A stretch of DNA of 64,000 nucleotides from Nematostella vectensis (lineage: Eukaryota > Cnidaria > Anthozoa > Actiniaria > Edwardsiidae), in contig NC_064042.1 of NCBI RefSeq assembly GCF_932526225.1, forward strand, positions 2,773,001-2,837,000, given 5' to 3'. Below the pieces are notes generated by a model. The model was not told the origin of the DNA and ran no database searches. It was given only the letters and a program-made list of their open reading frames with translations. Shown here piece after piece: positions 36,301 to 46,517 of the stretch (positions are counted from its first letter, which is position 1; every line of letters begins with the position of its first letter). The translations under genes and the position numbers were made by a program.

Positions 36301-39300
36301 AAAATTGTTTACACTGCTATTCTGGGTCTGTATGACCTGGAATTGATTCGTTTGGCTTCGGGGTGAAAAGACTTATAAAAAACCATCTGACTTTGGGGAG
36401 AGGAGTGTTGACTGGCCCTCCCCTCGTGAATTTTCCCCTGGATCTCCCATAATGCTTTGCAATACGTAAAGATATTTTCGTGGTTGTACAATCCTTCAAG
36501 GAATGAACATTGTGTTTTGAGGCCAAGGAAATGTACCTGGAGGATCAGAATAAAGGTATCTATTTGTGTCTTGAGCTGTGTTTGCTGATTTCTCTCCCTT
36601 GTGTGGTATTTTGAGCGTTTTATTGAGAGGGGTGATTCTGCTTTTCTCTCCTTGTTCGATTTGAGATTTGTCAAAGAACCTGTGCTATTATTTGGCTTAA
36701 GAGTAGATGCCAACACCTTGGTTGGATGCATATCTGCAAGACCATTTATCCCTTAGACTGATGCCTGAGTATCTTCATCTTGTTGTGTTTATTTTGAATT
36801 TATGAATTTTTTGGGTTGTGGGTACTTCCCAAAGCCGGTACAGGCCGGTTCAGGGGTCAATGTGTTAATGACGTCACTTCAAGAAGAGTTTATGCTCTGC
36901 TATGAAATCAAACCTTGCTTACTCTCATTCTCCAACTGTCTGTTCTCAATTTCAATAAAAAAACGTAAAGGATACAGCCATACACTACACAGAACTCTTG
37001 TGAAGTAGGACTCCATGCCACATCATAGATAGGCCCCTTCTTGCCTTTAAACATACAAGCCCAAACAGCGTTGGATGAGCCAAAAGCGCAAAAACAAGTA
37101 TTTAAATTGTATTTTGAATGGTGTATTAGAGGATGACATTCCAAATTTCCTCCTCTTCTGGCCATTTTTAGTAAAAAAAAATACTGAATAGCGTACCTAG
37201 CTGAACCATGCTACTCTCTCCGCTTGTGTTGACACAATGTAGGGTCTGCTCTCCGTAGTACGAGGCACCTGAAGCATCTACCTCAACAGAAGTGAGCACA
37301 AGAGCAGAGGTTCCTGCAGTAACAATTCCCTATTAAAATAACTGCAGCAGCATTTATAAAGATTTTCTTAGAGAAGTTTTCTTAGAGAGAGGGTGCTGCT
37401 GAATGTGTGTGACCTGTCAATATGCAAAGTACCAAGTGCGAGAAAGCATCCTTTTTCATCAGCTGATTTGGGGAGACTGTTACGATATTTTCATTGGAAT
37501 TTGGTGAATATAAAGAATAAGCATGATTTATAAAATTCATGTAAAGAACAACAACAATCTACTCTAGGTTTATGATTATTCAAAAGTCTTTATATTAAAA
37601 GTATCTCAGTTAAGTTTTTCCATAAGAGAAAACATAAATACAGTGAGATAAATATAATAATAGAATAAATAGAGTATTGAATCGGTTTAACTAACCTTTC
37701 TTGTTCCACTTGATGTCTACCTTGTCAGCCTTGAAGAAGCTCTTATTCGCCAGCACTGAGCCGGGGTTATCAAAGTCTGGATGTTGGAATAGACGCACAG
37801 CAGAAGGGGCTCCCTATCAACACAACAATCAGCCAGGGGGGTCATATTGGATAGCTACCAGTGGTAACAAGCTGCCTACTTCAAGAATCAGTATCTTAAT
37901 AATAATTATAATCATAAATGAAAAAAAAAATGGTAAAAAAAATTTATTAAGATCTTACAAAGATCTTTCTAAGAATCTTATATTGTAAGAAATTTGATGT
38001 CATTGGTTTTATCAATTAACAAACCTCAGTTAGAATATTCTTATCCTTCTTATGGTGTGGTTTTGCTGAAGTTAGGGTGATAAAGAAATTTACCTTTGTT
38101 CCTGGTACATATGCTGCTATGGTGTATGGGGCCTTGCCGTGAGAAATCTCAAACGATCCTACTCCTTGCAGTCTTAACTTGCTTGCAATATTACCTACAA
38201 AATTAAGAAAAACACAAATCTATGTAGCCTAGATTTTATAACATCAAAGAACACAATCCTCTTCCTTCACTTAAAATTGTTAACATCATACATGCATGTG
38301 TATAAATAGCCTGTTTGCAGGCCGTACTCAGTGTTATCATCGCGGAAAACCGGGGGCAAGCCCCCGTTTTTGCGCTAGCCCCCAGGGACCATGCAGCTTA
38401 AAATAAAGATGGCACCCCGTCATCAAACGGAGATGGTACTCCACGAAGATAACACGGAGTACCGCCTTCAAGCAGGCTAGTGTATGTACCAAAACTGTCA
38501 AAAAATGATCCATCATTTCTTCAATGGAGAACACTTTTTTACTCAAAATAAATATCCAGGAAATCCAATTAAAAGCATGAATGCATTGGTTGGTGTAAAA
38601 ACTTTTAAATTGCAGAATTTAGCTAGGTTAGCTATGTATTATTGCAGAACAGGGGTGCATTTACAAAGGGTGCATGCACTCTTGTGTGACACAGGTACAG
38701 TGACAAACAGTTCCGATTGAACTATAAAGAGCAGGAGAATGAATTCGTGCTCCTTTTCTTAATTGACTACTAAAAGCCAAGTCTAAAGTAGCTTCAACTT
38801 AAAGGGACAGTCCCTAGTACTTACTGAAATCCCCTCCATGGAAGCAATGCACTTCATTAGACACAGACCTGGCACACACTTCCTCATCATCAGTCCATCT
38901 TGGCTGCCTGTGGTTGAAAAGGGAAAAGATTGAAAGAGGGACCCTAAATCTACCACTCCTGCAAATGTTTTTCAAGGGAGAATCTGGAAGAGTCTCCTCT
39001 CCCACCCCTCCCAGAGAGTAGTTTTTACCAGGTATCTCTTTTCTTTTGATAAAATGCAACTATGGCTTGACCAGACTTGATGTCCCAGATCTCCAGGTTT
39101 TTGCTGCCATTTGGATTATCCTTTGAAGCTGGAAAAAAGTGGTTTAAATCAGGTGTGTTTCTAAAATATGAAGTAGAGTCAAAGAAAAAAAACTGTCATA
39201 TATTGTGATGATTCTCTACTCCAAAATATCAGAAAAAATAATAAACACAAGGTTGAAATGGTACGTATATTTAAGGTTTTGTGAAAACAGAGTACCTTCT

Positions 39301-42300
39301 GGCTTAATTTCTGTGCATACTGCACATAATTTGTGATTTTCACGATTTCAAAAAATTTGCAAGCCAAACTTTAATCTCACGAAATTTAATGGATATAGAA
39401 AAATTTGTCACAGAGATTGAAGGTTCTATTAAGACTCTCATAGTAACAAAACTATTGATAACGCCTCAAAGATTAATTTCCCTTATATCCGCACTAAAAG
39501 GGCCACCAAGTTGTTCTGCAGATTTCTGTATTTTTTTCTGGTCATTTTACTATATCAGATGGCCTTGAGCACGGTGTTGCGCATCAGAGCGTAACAAAAA
39601 TTCTAACGCTAGGTTTATGATTATAACTTTGATCCCGAGAAAGCTACACACTTTTTATTTTATTTGGATAACGTTTGTCTAATGTGCATCTCGAATCCAA
39701 AGTATGAGACAGTAAAAATTTCAAAAACATTAAAAAATATATCAAAATAAAAACAGTGCCATCAAAACGGGCCGTTTTAAAGCCCATTTTTATGAACATT
39801 GCTCCATCTTTTTGCTAATTAAAAAGAAACTTTTTCTTTTGTAGTTTGATCAATGTCATAAATGGAATGCACTTGAAATTTAAGATGCTGTCTTTTTTAT
39901 AGAAAGAGGAAAAGAAATGTGAACAGACGGGAGCGATAAGCAGCGTTAGAATTTTTTTCGACAATAGAAAACACAAAACGTCGAATAACATCGCCCCTTT
40001 TTTTGCCTTATTTTGTCCTTTTTGCCTTCATCGCGCCTTTTTTTGCCCTTTTGCTTTTTGCCCATCACGCCTTTTTTGCCTTCTTTGCCTTTTTTTGCCC
40101 TTTTTGCCTTATTTTGCCATTGTGCTCTTCCTGCATTTTCATTGTGCTTTTTATCCCGAATATTAGCGAAAACAAGTGCGAATAATATACATACTTTTCT
40201 AGACGTAATTTCAGAAGAAAGGAATGGCTGCTGGCAGCCTGTTGATATAATTAAACTCCTCGGGTATTTGTCTACTTTCAGTTCTTGCTTCTCATCTTCT
40301 TATGCAAGACAAGAATTCTCCCCGTTCGAGTTTGAATATTGCAAACGTTAAAGCATGGAGAAATATACATTCTATAACGAAAATAATTTTAGAAGCCTAA
40401 ATTGTTCAATGATAGAGCTCCCATAATCTGAATTTTCCGAAGCTAGATTAAATTTTGATTTTTTTTATAGCAGGATTCTAGAGAGGCGCGCGATAGGGCA
40501 AAAAAAAGGTAAAAAAGTGTGCGATAGGGCAAAAAAGGCAAAAAAGTGCGAGATAGGGCAAAACTAGGCAAAAAAGGCAAAACCCATTTGCAGCATTCAA
40601 ATGTTATGCAGAAGTTTATGATAACTACATAACGTCCATACTTCGACAACAAAATATCGAGGTTTTCTATTAGGTTAGAAAAATAGTATGACTATTTTTA
40701 AAAACTACGATAATCAAACTTTTTTATCCCAAATTCCGGATATGTATAACGCAATACTTAAGAAATAGCAGTAAATCTAAAACGAAATGTTGAGAAATTC
40801 CTTGTTGAGCCAGGCTTGCGCAACACCGTGTGCAAGGCCAGATATTTAGGCTCAACTTGAAATAATCAATAAGGAAGACTTACTGGTGAAAGGCTCCCAT
40901 GTAGAGAGATAATTTCCCCTGGGGGAGAAACTAAGGCATGCTGTCTTGGTTTTTGGAAGTTGGTGGACCAGAACCCCAGTTAATGTATTAATGATATTCA
41001 CACTGGAAATTGAGAATAAAATTAATTATTGACTACATTGTGAATTTATTGACTACACCCATTATTACTTACCATTCTCCATTACACCAGCTGAAGAGAG
41101 AGCCATCCAAGCTGAAAGCCATTACTCGGCATGTTGACGATGGATCACTGGTAAGAAAAGGGAAAGTTAATAACAATGGATCAAAAGAAAGCCTTTAGGA
41201 AAACGATTTTATATTCTGTTTAGCTTATTTGTCAAAAAAAGAAGAGGTACCCCCTTTCCCTACATTTGCTCCATCCTTTTCAAGGCGCACAGGATCTATC
41301 CCCCTTTTTGGCCAGCCCTTTGTGCCTGCTATGTAAGCTAGTAATTCCCTAAAGCTTTTATTTTCCAACTCACTAAATGAGGACAATAGATTGGGGATTG
41401 GTGATATAGTCACCAATCAAGTGATATAGACCATTTTCACAATGTTGCATGTGCATCCAAAATACAACAGACTGGTGGGCAACAGCTTATCCAAAATGCA
41501 GGCGAAGCAGTATTTGACTCTAGCGCGAATTCGACTATAGCGCCCTGACAGCATTTTCTATAGCTTTGTCTGTAAACCCCACTTCATAAACTATTTCATA
41601 TAAGTGGTCTGTGGCATTTTGGATATGTGTGCGGCAACATGAAAATGGTCTACTGATAAGTAATCCAGGCATAGGGGATTACTTATTACACCATTATGTG
41701 CCACCAATCAGAGTATGTTTAATGACTTTTGGAGCAACTTCAGAATACAACTTGTCTTTACACCTTAATTTCTAAAGAATTAGGCATTACAACGAGATCA
41801 GTTAAAAAGTAAACACTAGAAATATGTATGGAATGTTTGTTTTGACCAATCACTCACGCGATATTTAAACAGTCAACAAGAAACATGTCTCTACAAGTCT
41901 AAGGGTCTGAATTCTCACATCTGATTCATCAGAAGACAATAAATATTCCACCCATACCCTTAGGTGTTCATGGTTTTACTGGTTGCGTGTGTACAATGGA
42001 ACACACATATGGGCAGGGTATTCAAATGTTTAGCTATGACTTTTCTTTGTTAGTTGAACTTGGACACTCCCACATCTAAGATCAACTGCACCCCCTTCCC
42101 ATTGTCATCACCAAATTTGTTTGTTTCATCACGTGGTCTCGAGGATCTTACAACATAGTGACACATAACTCAGGCCTGTAGCCAGGATTTTGAGTGGGGT
42201 GGTTCATTTTTCCATTTCAGGGGACCAAATTTCTGGTATACCCTCCTCGCCTTATTAAATTAGGCAACCAATACTTCAAATAAATTCAATCTTGTATTTA

Positions 42301-42849
42301 AAATGTTATTAATAGGATGCCTTCTAACATATAGCGATAATAATAAAGATATCAATTTATAAAAGATTTGTATAGTCATTTTAAAGAGGTATTGATGTGC
42401 ACGGTATATCCTACCAACTTTTGTTTTGTCAACTCTGAGCTGACCTTCAAGCCGGGTGGGGGGGGGGGGTTCGTCCGAAAACGAAACCCCCGAACCTCCC
42501 CCCCCCCCCCCTCGGCTACGGGCCTGATACTCCTGGATAAACCAAAGAAGTAAAATCCAATTCTCACTTCGACTGATTGTTAATCGATAATCATAATGTA
42601 TCCGCATTGAATATTAACAATCAATTCACATAGTTTACCTGACGAAATTCGGATTCGGTGCGCAAGGTGGAGTTCCTTCCACCATAGAAATGCCCTGATT
42701 CCCTCGCACTAAAAACAACACAACAAAGCCAGTGAGTATGATGAATAGTGTATTATTAGATCGTAAATATTCTGTTAAAAGCTCTCACAAAAGGACTCAA
42801 AATAAAATAAATTGAACTCACGTGCGATCAAAGGTGCTTTGGCAGCCAT
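30368..42849 (-). CDS. EIF2A: eukaryotic translation initiation factor 2A
   Basis: Complete in 21 exons, 579 residues (human about 585). eIF2A is a cytosolic WD40/beta-propeller factor that can bring initiator tRNA to the 40S subunit independently of eIF2. Exons (+ coordinates, 5' to 3'): 42822-42849, 42639-42708, 41073-41147, 40884-41002, 39029-39128, 38825-38907, 38094-38194, 37696-37813, 37197-37313, 36976-37044, 35471-35586, 35059-35106, 34837-34881, 33849-33937, 33714-33777, 32821-32902, 31839-31903, 31258-31377, 30992-31090, 30771-30836, 30368-30433. All junction phases agree. Diagnostic peptides: GASYYGEQTLH, GPIYDVAWSP, DFGTGPRNE, TGFGNLRG, YFEWSPDGEHILTAT, FKIWHYTG. The C-terminus is a basic, Lys/Glu-rich coiled coil. 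It shares a head-to-head promoter with SPRYD7. The donor of exon 18 (GTCTGC) is weak. Confidence 0.95.
31115..31242. repeat. about 43-bp tandem repeat in EIF2A intron 18
   Basis: Three units with ATGGAGGATTTCTATTGG followed by GCAAA and ACAATAGACGA. It ends about 15 bp from exon 18 without including exon bases. Confidence 0.8.
31561..31771. mobile_element. nested inverted repeat in EIF2A intron 17
   Basis: An inner pair at 31661-31680 and 31738-31758 (CAATCTCGTTCCCAGGGCCC and its near-complement) and an outer pair GAAACCTACCTCAA / TTGAGGTAGGTTTC flank it. It looks like a short MITE with possibly a second inverted segment around it. No coding capacity. Confidence 0.5.
32480..32600. mobile_element. 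fragment of the 29.6-kb MITE family
   Basis: Shares CCAAAATAAACACCGAAATG and ACACAAGAGAGC with the elements at 26655 and 29619; both terminal repeats are absent. An old internal fragment in an EIF2A intron. Confidence 0.4.
32683..32814. repeat. 33-bp tandem repeat, 4 units, EIF2A intron 16
   Basis: Units CATTTCATCAAGCATACATA plus TACACTCATATAG, period 33. It begins a few bases from the donor of exon 16 (32821, minus strand) but does not include exon bases. Confidence 0.9.
33246..33272. repeat. long C homopolymer
   Basis: About 27 uninterrupted C residues within an EIF2A intron. Length may be unreliable in an assembly. It is followed by CCTGGGTACGGGCCTGA, a terminus-like sequence also seen (as CCCGTAGCC) at 42171-42525. 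Confidence 0.8.
35865..36864. mobile_element. 1.0-kb piggyBac-like non-autonomous element
   Basis: Flanked on both sides by TTAA (35861-35864, 36865-36868). Ends are CCCATTGACTCCTGG and, inverted, CACATTGACCCCTGAAC. TTAA targets and CCC/GGG-like ends are typical of piggyBac. Two minus-strand frames (35979-36197, 36309-36731) have no recognisable transposase motif, so it is probably a deletion derivative or MITE. It lies in EIF2A intron 10. Confidence 0.7.
38307..38479. mobile_element. 173-bp MITE with 36-bp inverted termini
   Basis: Left arm TAGCCTGTTTGCAGGCCG and the complement of the right arm TAGCCTGCTTGAAGGCGG continue to match for about 36 bp (GTACTC.GTGTTATC.TCG). GTGTAT occurs just outside both ends (38298-38303, 38480-38485). 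The interior has a CGGGGGCAAGCCCCCG hairpin. It lies in EIF2A intron 6. Confidence 0.75.
39560..40840. mobile_element. 1.28-kb inverted-repeat element with CCTTTTTTGCC arms
   Basis: Terminal 24-bp inverted repeats (TGGCCTTG..CACGGTGTTGCGCA) agree at 22 positions. Inside, a C/T-rich array of CCTTTTTTGCC-like units (about 39985-40125) is mirrored by its complement (40493-40583), so the transcript could fold back. Open frames in the C/T array are low-complexity artefacts. It lies in EIF2A intron 4. Confidence 0.65.
42171..42525. mobile_element. MITE with CAGGCCYGTAGCC ends
   Basis: Left end CAGGCCTGTAGCCAGG and right end GGCTACGGGCCTG are inverted. The interior carries an inverted G-run/C-run (GGGGGGTTCG and CGAACCTCCCC). 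The target duplication is unclear. It lies in EIF2A intron 2. Confidence 0.5.
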
Positions 42850-43031
42850 TTTTATATTTTTGAGTCGAGAAAGACTGGACACCACGTTGCAGCACAGGGA
42901 CCCCATATATCACAATTCTTACGGGCTTCCTGTGTGGCTTATTGCGCTCTAAATGACGTAAATCTGACCTAGTCTCCCTCGGGCTATGAGTTGTAATATT
43001 GTAATGGCGGCTGTAAAGAGTTAGTCGAGGG
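42850..43031. promoter_or_regulatory. bidirectional promoter EIF2A / SPRYD7
   Basis: Only 182 bp separate the two divergent start codons, so both core promoters and 5' UTRs must lie here. No TATA box is evident on either side, usual for housekeeping promoters. Confidence 0.7.
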
Positions 43032-45141
43032 ATGGATTGGACGAGTTTAGGAGCAGTTTTCTGCTGTTTGCGGCGCTACCACGTACAGAGGAATGTCAGG
43101 GAAAGAGACGAGCCATGTTTTGTTCAGCTAGACACGTCACATATGGGTAAGCATTGCTTGTTTGGCGCCGATCACTTGAAATGCGTCCGTCAACAACCAT
43201 TGATATTTACACGAAAGAATGAGGAAGAAGATAAACAATCCTAAAATAAATATTCAAGTCAGAACTTTTCCGGTAATAAAGTACTTGTTTTAACTTGAGG
43301 TATTCGGTAGTCTAGCTTATCTTTGTTTGTTTTTTTCTCCAGCTCTCTTATGTTTTTGTTTATTTTTCAGGGAATGAAGTTGTTATTGTGAAATCAGGTC
43401 GACGAATTTGTGGGTCAGGCGCTGCGTTTGCAAATGCTCCAATTTTACAGAACAAATGCTATTTTGAGGCAAAAGTACAGTCTGGAGGTACTATACTTAC
43501 TTAGTATGTAAGATGAATCTTGTATACTTCCCAGTGAAAAATGTTTATTCAATGCAAAGAAATGGAGAGCATTACAGCAAATAAGTGCAAATAATTGATT
43601 GCGGTCATTACAAATGTATAAAATTCATGCCTGTGGTTTGATAGCACCTGTGTTTGAGAAAAGAGGAAGTATTGAACATTTACTTAGTCCAGCCAATTTT
43701 GATGTCTGTATCTATCTTTTTAGGAGAAATTGAAATATTCTTTATTACATACACTATCCATTTTTGCTAAAAGAAAATTAACTTAGTTTATTCTTATATC
43801 TTCTCTTGTCCTGGCTAAGTTTGTCATATTATTATAACAGCTGTCTGTAGAATCGCAGTCACAACAACAAAAAATAATAAAATTGTTATATTTTACTACA
43901 CAGGCGTCTGGGGAATTGGAGTTGCAACAAAAAGTTGTGATGTTAATAAAGTTCCTCTGGGTACGACACCAGAGAGCTGGGTACTACGATCAGATGGTAC
44001 AGTAGCACATAATGGAAAGATATACCACAGAATAACAAGCATCCCAGAGGAAGGAGATATGCTGGTAAATAAACCATGTAGACTGTTAACTAATCCATGA
44101 TTAAACCCCAAATTTTGATTTGTGAAAGCAGGTTAATATGTTATTGAGTTGTGAAATCCTATGACCTACTTGGCCCATGAATTAACAAATCTCTCTAGCA
44201 TGAATCATGATTCCAGACTTTGAAATTCATAAAACATGACATTTGTCTAAATACCATACAAAATATTTTAATTATTTGCATTTTTTCTTAAATTGTTTTT
44301 TGTTCTTGTACTCCTGCATACTAATAGGGGAGTACTCCTCTTCTTGCCTTGAAACACTGCTCGTCTCTTTTTCAGCAACATTATTGCAAAATTCTAGGTC
44401 CTTTATCCTTGACACAATCAGAAAATGTTTATTTTCCCAGGCATGTACATTTGATCATGTTGAAGTTAACTTCTACCACAAGGGCAAGCATCTTCACTGT
44501 CCTCTTACAGGATTCAAAGAGACTGTGTATCCTATCATATACGGTAGGTATCTTCTACTGAAGGATAACATTACTGCAAAAATAAATGATTTCAGTCATG
44601 GTGGATCACCCCTTGTGATTGTTGAGGAGGGAAGCTATACTCTCCTGGTATTTTTACATAGTTATGATGTTTTACCTAATAACAACCCTGGAATGGTTTT
44701 TAGCTCCAAACCCAAAATGGAAACAGCATGTTCTTGCAAGATAAGTATAGGTGGCCCTGTTCCATCACTTAGCTTTCGTAGTTACTTTTCCATCTGCAGA
44801 GATACCTTACAACACTGTCGTAGCACCTCTACTGTAGTTGCCACTACCCCCAGTTTTTTGTCTAAATTTGTAGGGGCATGGCTGTGTCCCCCAGTTTTCT
44901 TTATGTCTCTGTATTATGATCCTCTGTATTTTGAGGCCCACTGTGATAGTGTACAATGAATGTCAGATGAGAACTAGTGGTTCTTTGGATAATCAACCTA
45001 CCAGCATACCTCAATAACAGATTTTCCCTTTTCTTTTTTTTAGTGGACGATGGGACCATCGTGGATGTCAATTTTAAGGACTTTGTTTATCAACCTCCTG
45101 ATGGCTTTAGTGCTATTATGTTTGAGAAATCACTTCTTTGA
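43032..45141 (+). CDS. SPRYD7: SPRY domain-containing protein 7
   Basis: Five exons with agreeing phases: 43032-43146, 43371-43487, 43904-44064, 44441-44543, 45044-45141; 197 residues (human 196). After a short N-terminus (VFCCLRRYH..) the SPRY/B30.2 fold runs almost to the end: VQLDTSHMG, NEVVIVKSGRRICGSG, VWGIGVATKSCDVNKVPLG, VLRSDGTVAHN, DHVEVNFYHKGKHLHCP, VYPIIYVDDGTIVDVNF, PPDGFSAIMFEKSLL. SPRY domains bind protein partners; the role of this conserved small protein is poorly known. A longer frame reading through intron 4 (to 44959) is intronic. Confidence 0.93.
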
Positions 45142-46454
45142 TAACAAGAGGGTTTTTTAGATTGAATTTCAATTATTTTAAATTTTATAAAATAGTGAGT
45201 TCGCACCTATCAGGCACAAGCTGATATGCAATCTGAGGCCATAGCTAGAAATGTTGTTGTACGTCATTTTGTCTGATATGTCTTTTGGGGAGGAGAGAGA
45301 GGTTGGTCTTTCCCCACTGGTTACCAGGTACATGCCCAGGAATTGCTGGGGGGAGGGGTATGCAGTCATAGGTATCATATGGGGGGGGGGGAAGAGGGAT
45401 GCACAGGGTAAACTTTCGAAATGTGCGTATTGTCAATTCGTCTCTAGGAAGTTCATGTTTTTTAATCTGTTATGGACCTATTCTCCTAAAAATATACTTT
45501 GATTGACAATGTCAAGATAAGATTTTGAACAATTTAGTTGCAAATGCTATCATTAAGTCACTAACTTTAATCCATCATTTCAGTTGGGATTTAAATTGGC
45601 TCAAATTTTATAAATCCTAAATTAAAGGTGGCTCAAATATATTTCTATTATCAAAAAAATACAATAAAATTTCTAAGATACATGCAAACTAACTTTATGA
45701 AATTATTTTTACTGTACAGAAGTTAGGTATTCTGCTTTTGTAGATTTAACCGGAAGTGTTTTTTAATTCATCACAGTAGCATGTACATTTGCAATATGGA
45801 AAAAAATTCCAAAATTTCCAAATAAAACCAAATGAGAACTGTCAAGCTTTTGTGTAAGTATTAAATATTTAGGGGATTGTTCTGCTTTAGGTTTTGGATT
45901 GGCTTTGAGGTAGAAGAGCAACTTTATTGTGCTTTACACATTCTACCACTTTAGTGTTATATACTGTACATTACTAGCAATGATTAGAGTGATTTTCACA
46001 AACCCTCTAACTAAACTTTAGCGTATTACAATTGTGATCTGATTCTATTATTCTCATTTGTGTTTTACTGACTATTGCCCTTAACTACCACACTTTGTTT
46101 CATGAGTTAATGAAAACCACTATCATAACCTCTACTCTAGAGTGTTGAGCCCTAATTAAAACCTTGATAATGGACACCCTCACTTTAACGAGGCACTCAA
46201 GAATACCCTGTCCTGGTTCTGTAACACTTAGCCATAGCTTACGTGCAGACGTTTGTGTTTTGTCAAAGAAAAAACCCTGAAAGGTTTGCATCTTAGATTG
46301 GCCCATTTCAGTCGCTTCCAATCCAAGATGCCTTTCAAATATATAATATTGTTGGCTTTTCTTTGATAACAAAACACTTATAGCCTGCTTACAGGCTAGT
46401 ATGGTAATAATAGGAAACATCAGCACAGAATACAGTTATGTAAAACATGGCAAG

Positions 46455-46460
46455 TTTATT
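46455..46460 (-). promoter_or_regulatory. polyadenylation signal of fibrillarin
   Basis: AATAAA on the minus strand about 60 bp after the fibrillarin stop codon at 46518-46520. Confidence 0.6.
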
Positions 46461-46517
46461 CTAGGAGAGATGATAATAAAATACAATGATAAAATGATGA
46501 GAGAAAGATTGCTTGTA

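Noticed and set aside
35979-36731. Frames inside the TTAA element as a transposase
   Set aside because: No acidic catalytic triad or other transposase motif recognisable; they are short and separate.
44243-44959. 238-codon frame across SPRYD7 intron 4
   Set aside because: It includes the true exon 4 (44441-44543) but otherwise reads through introns; the SPRY domain continues only after splicing to 45044.
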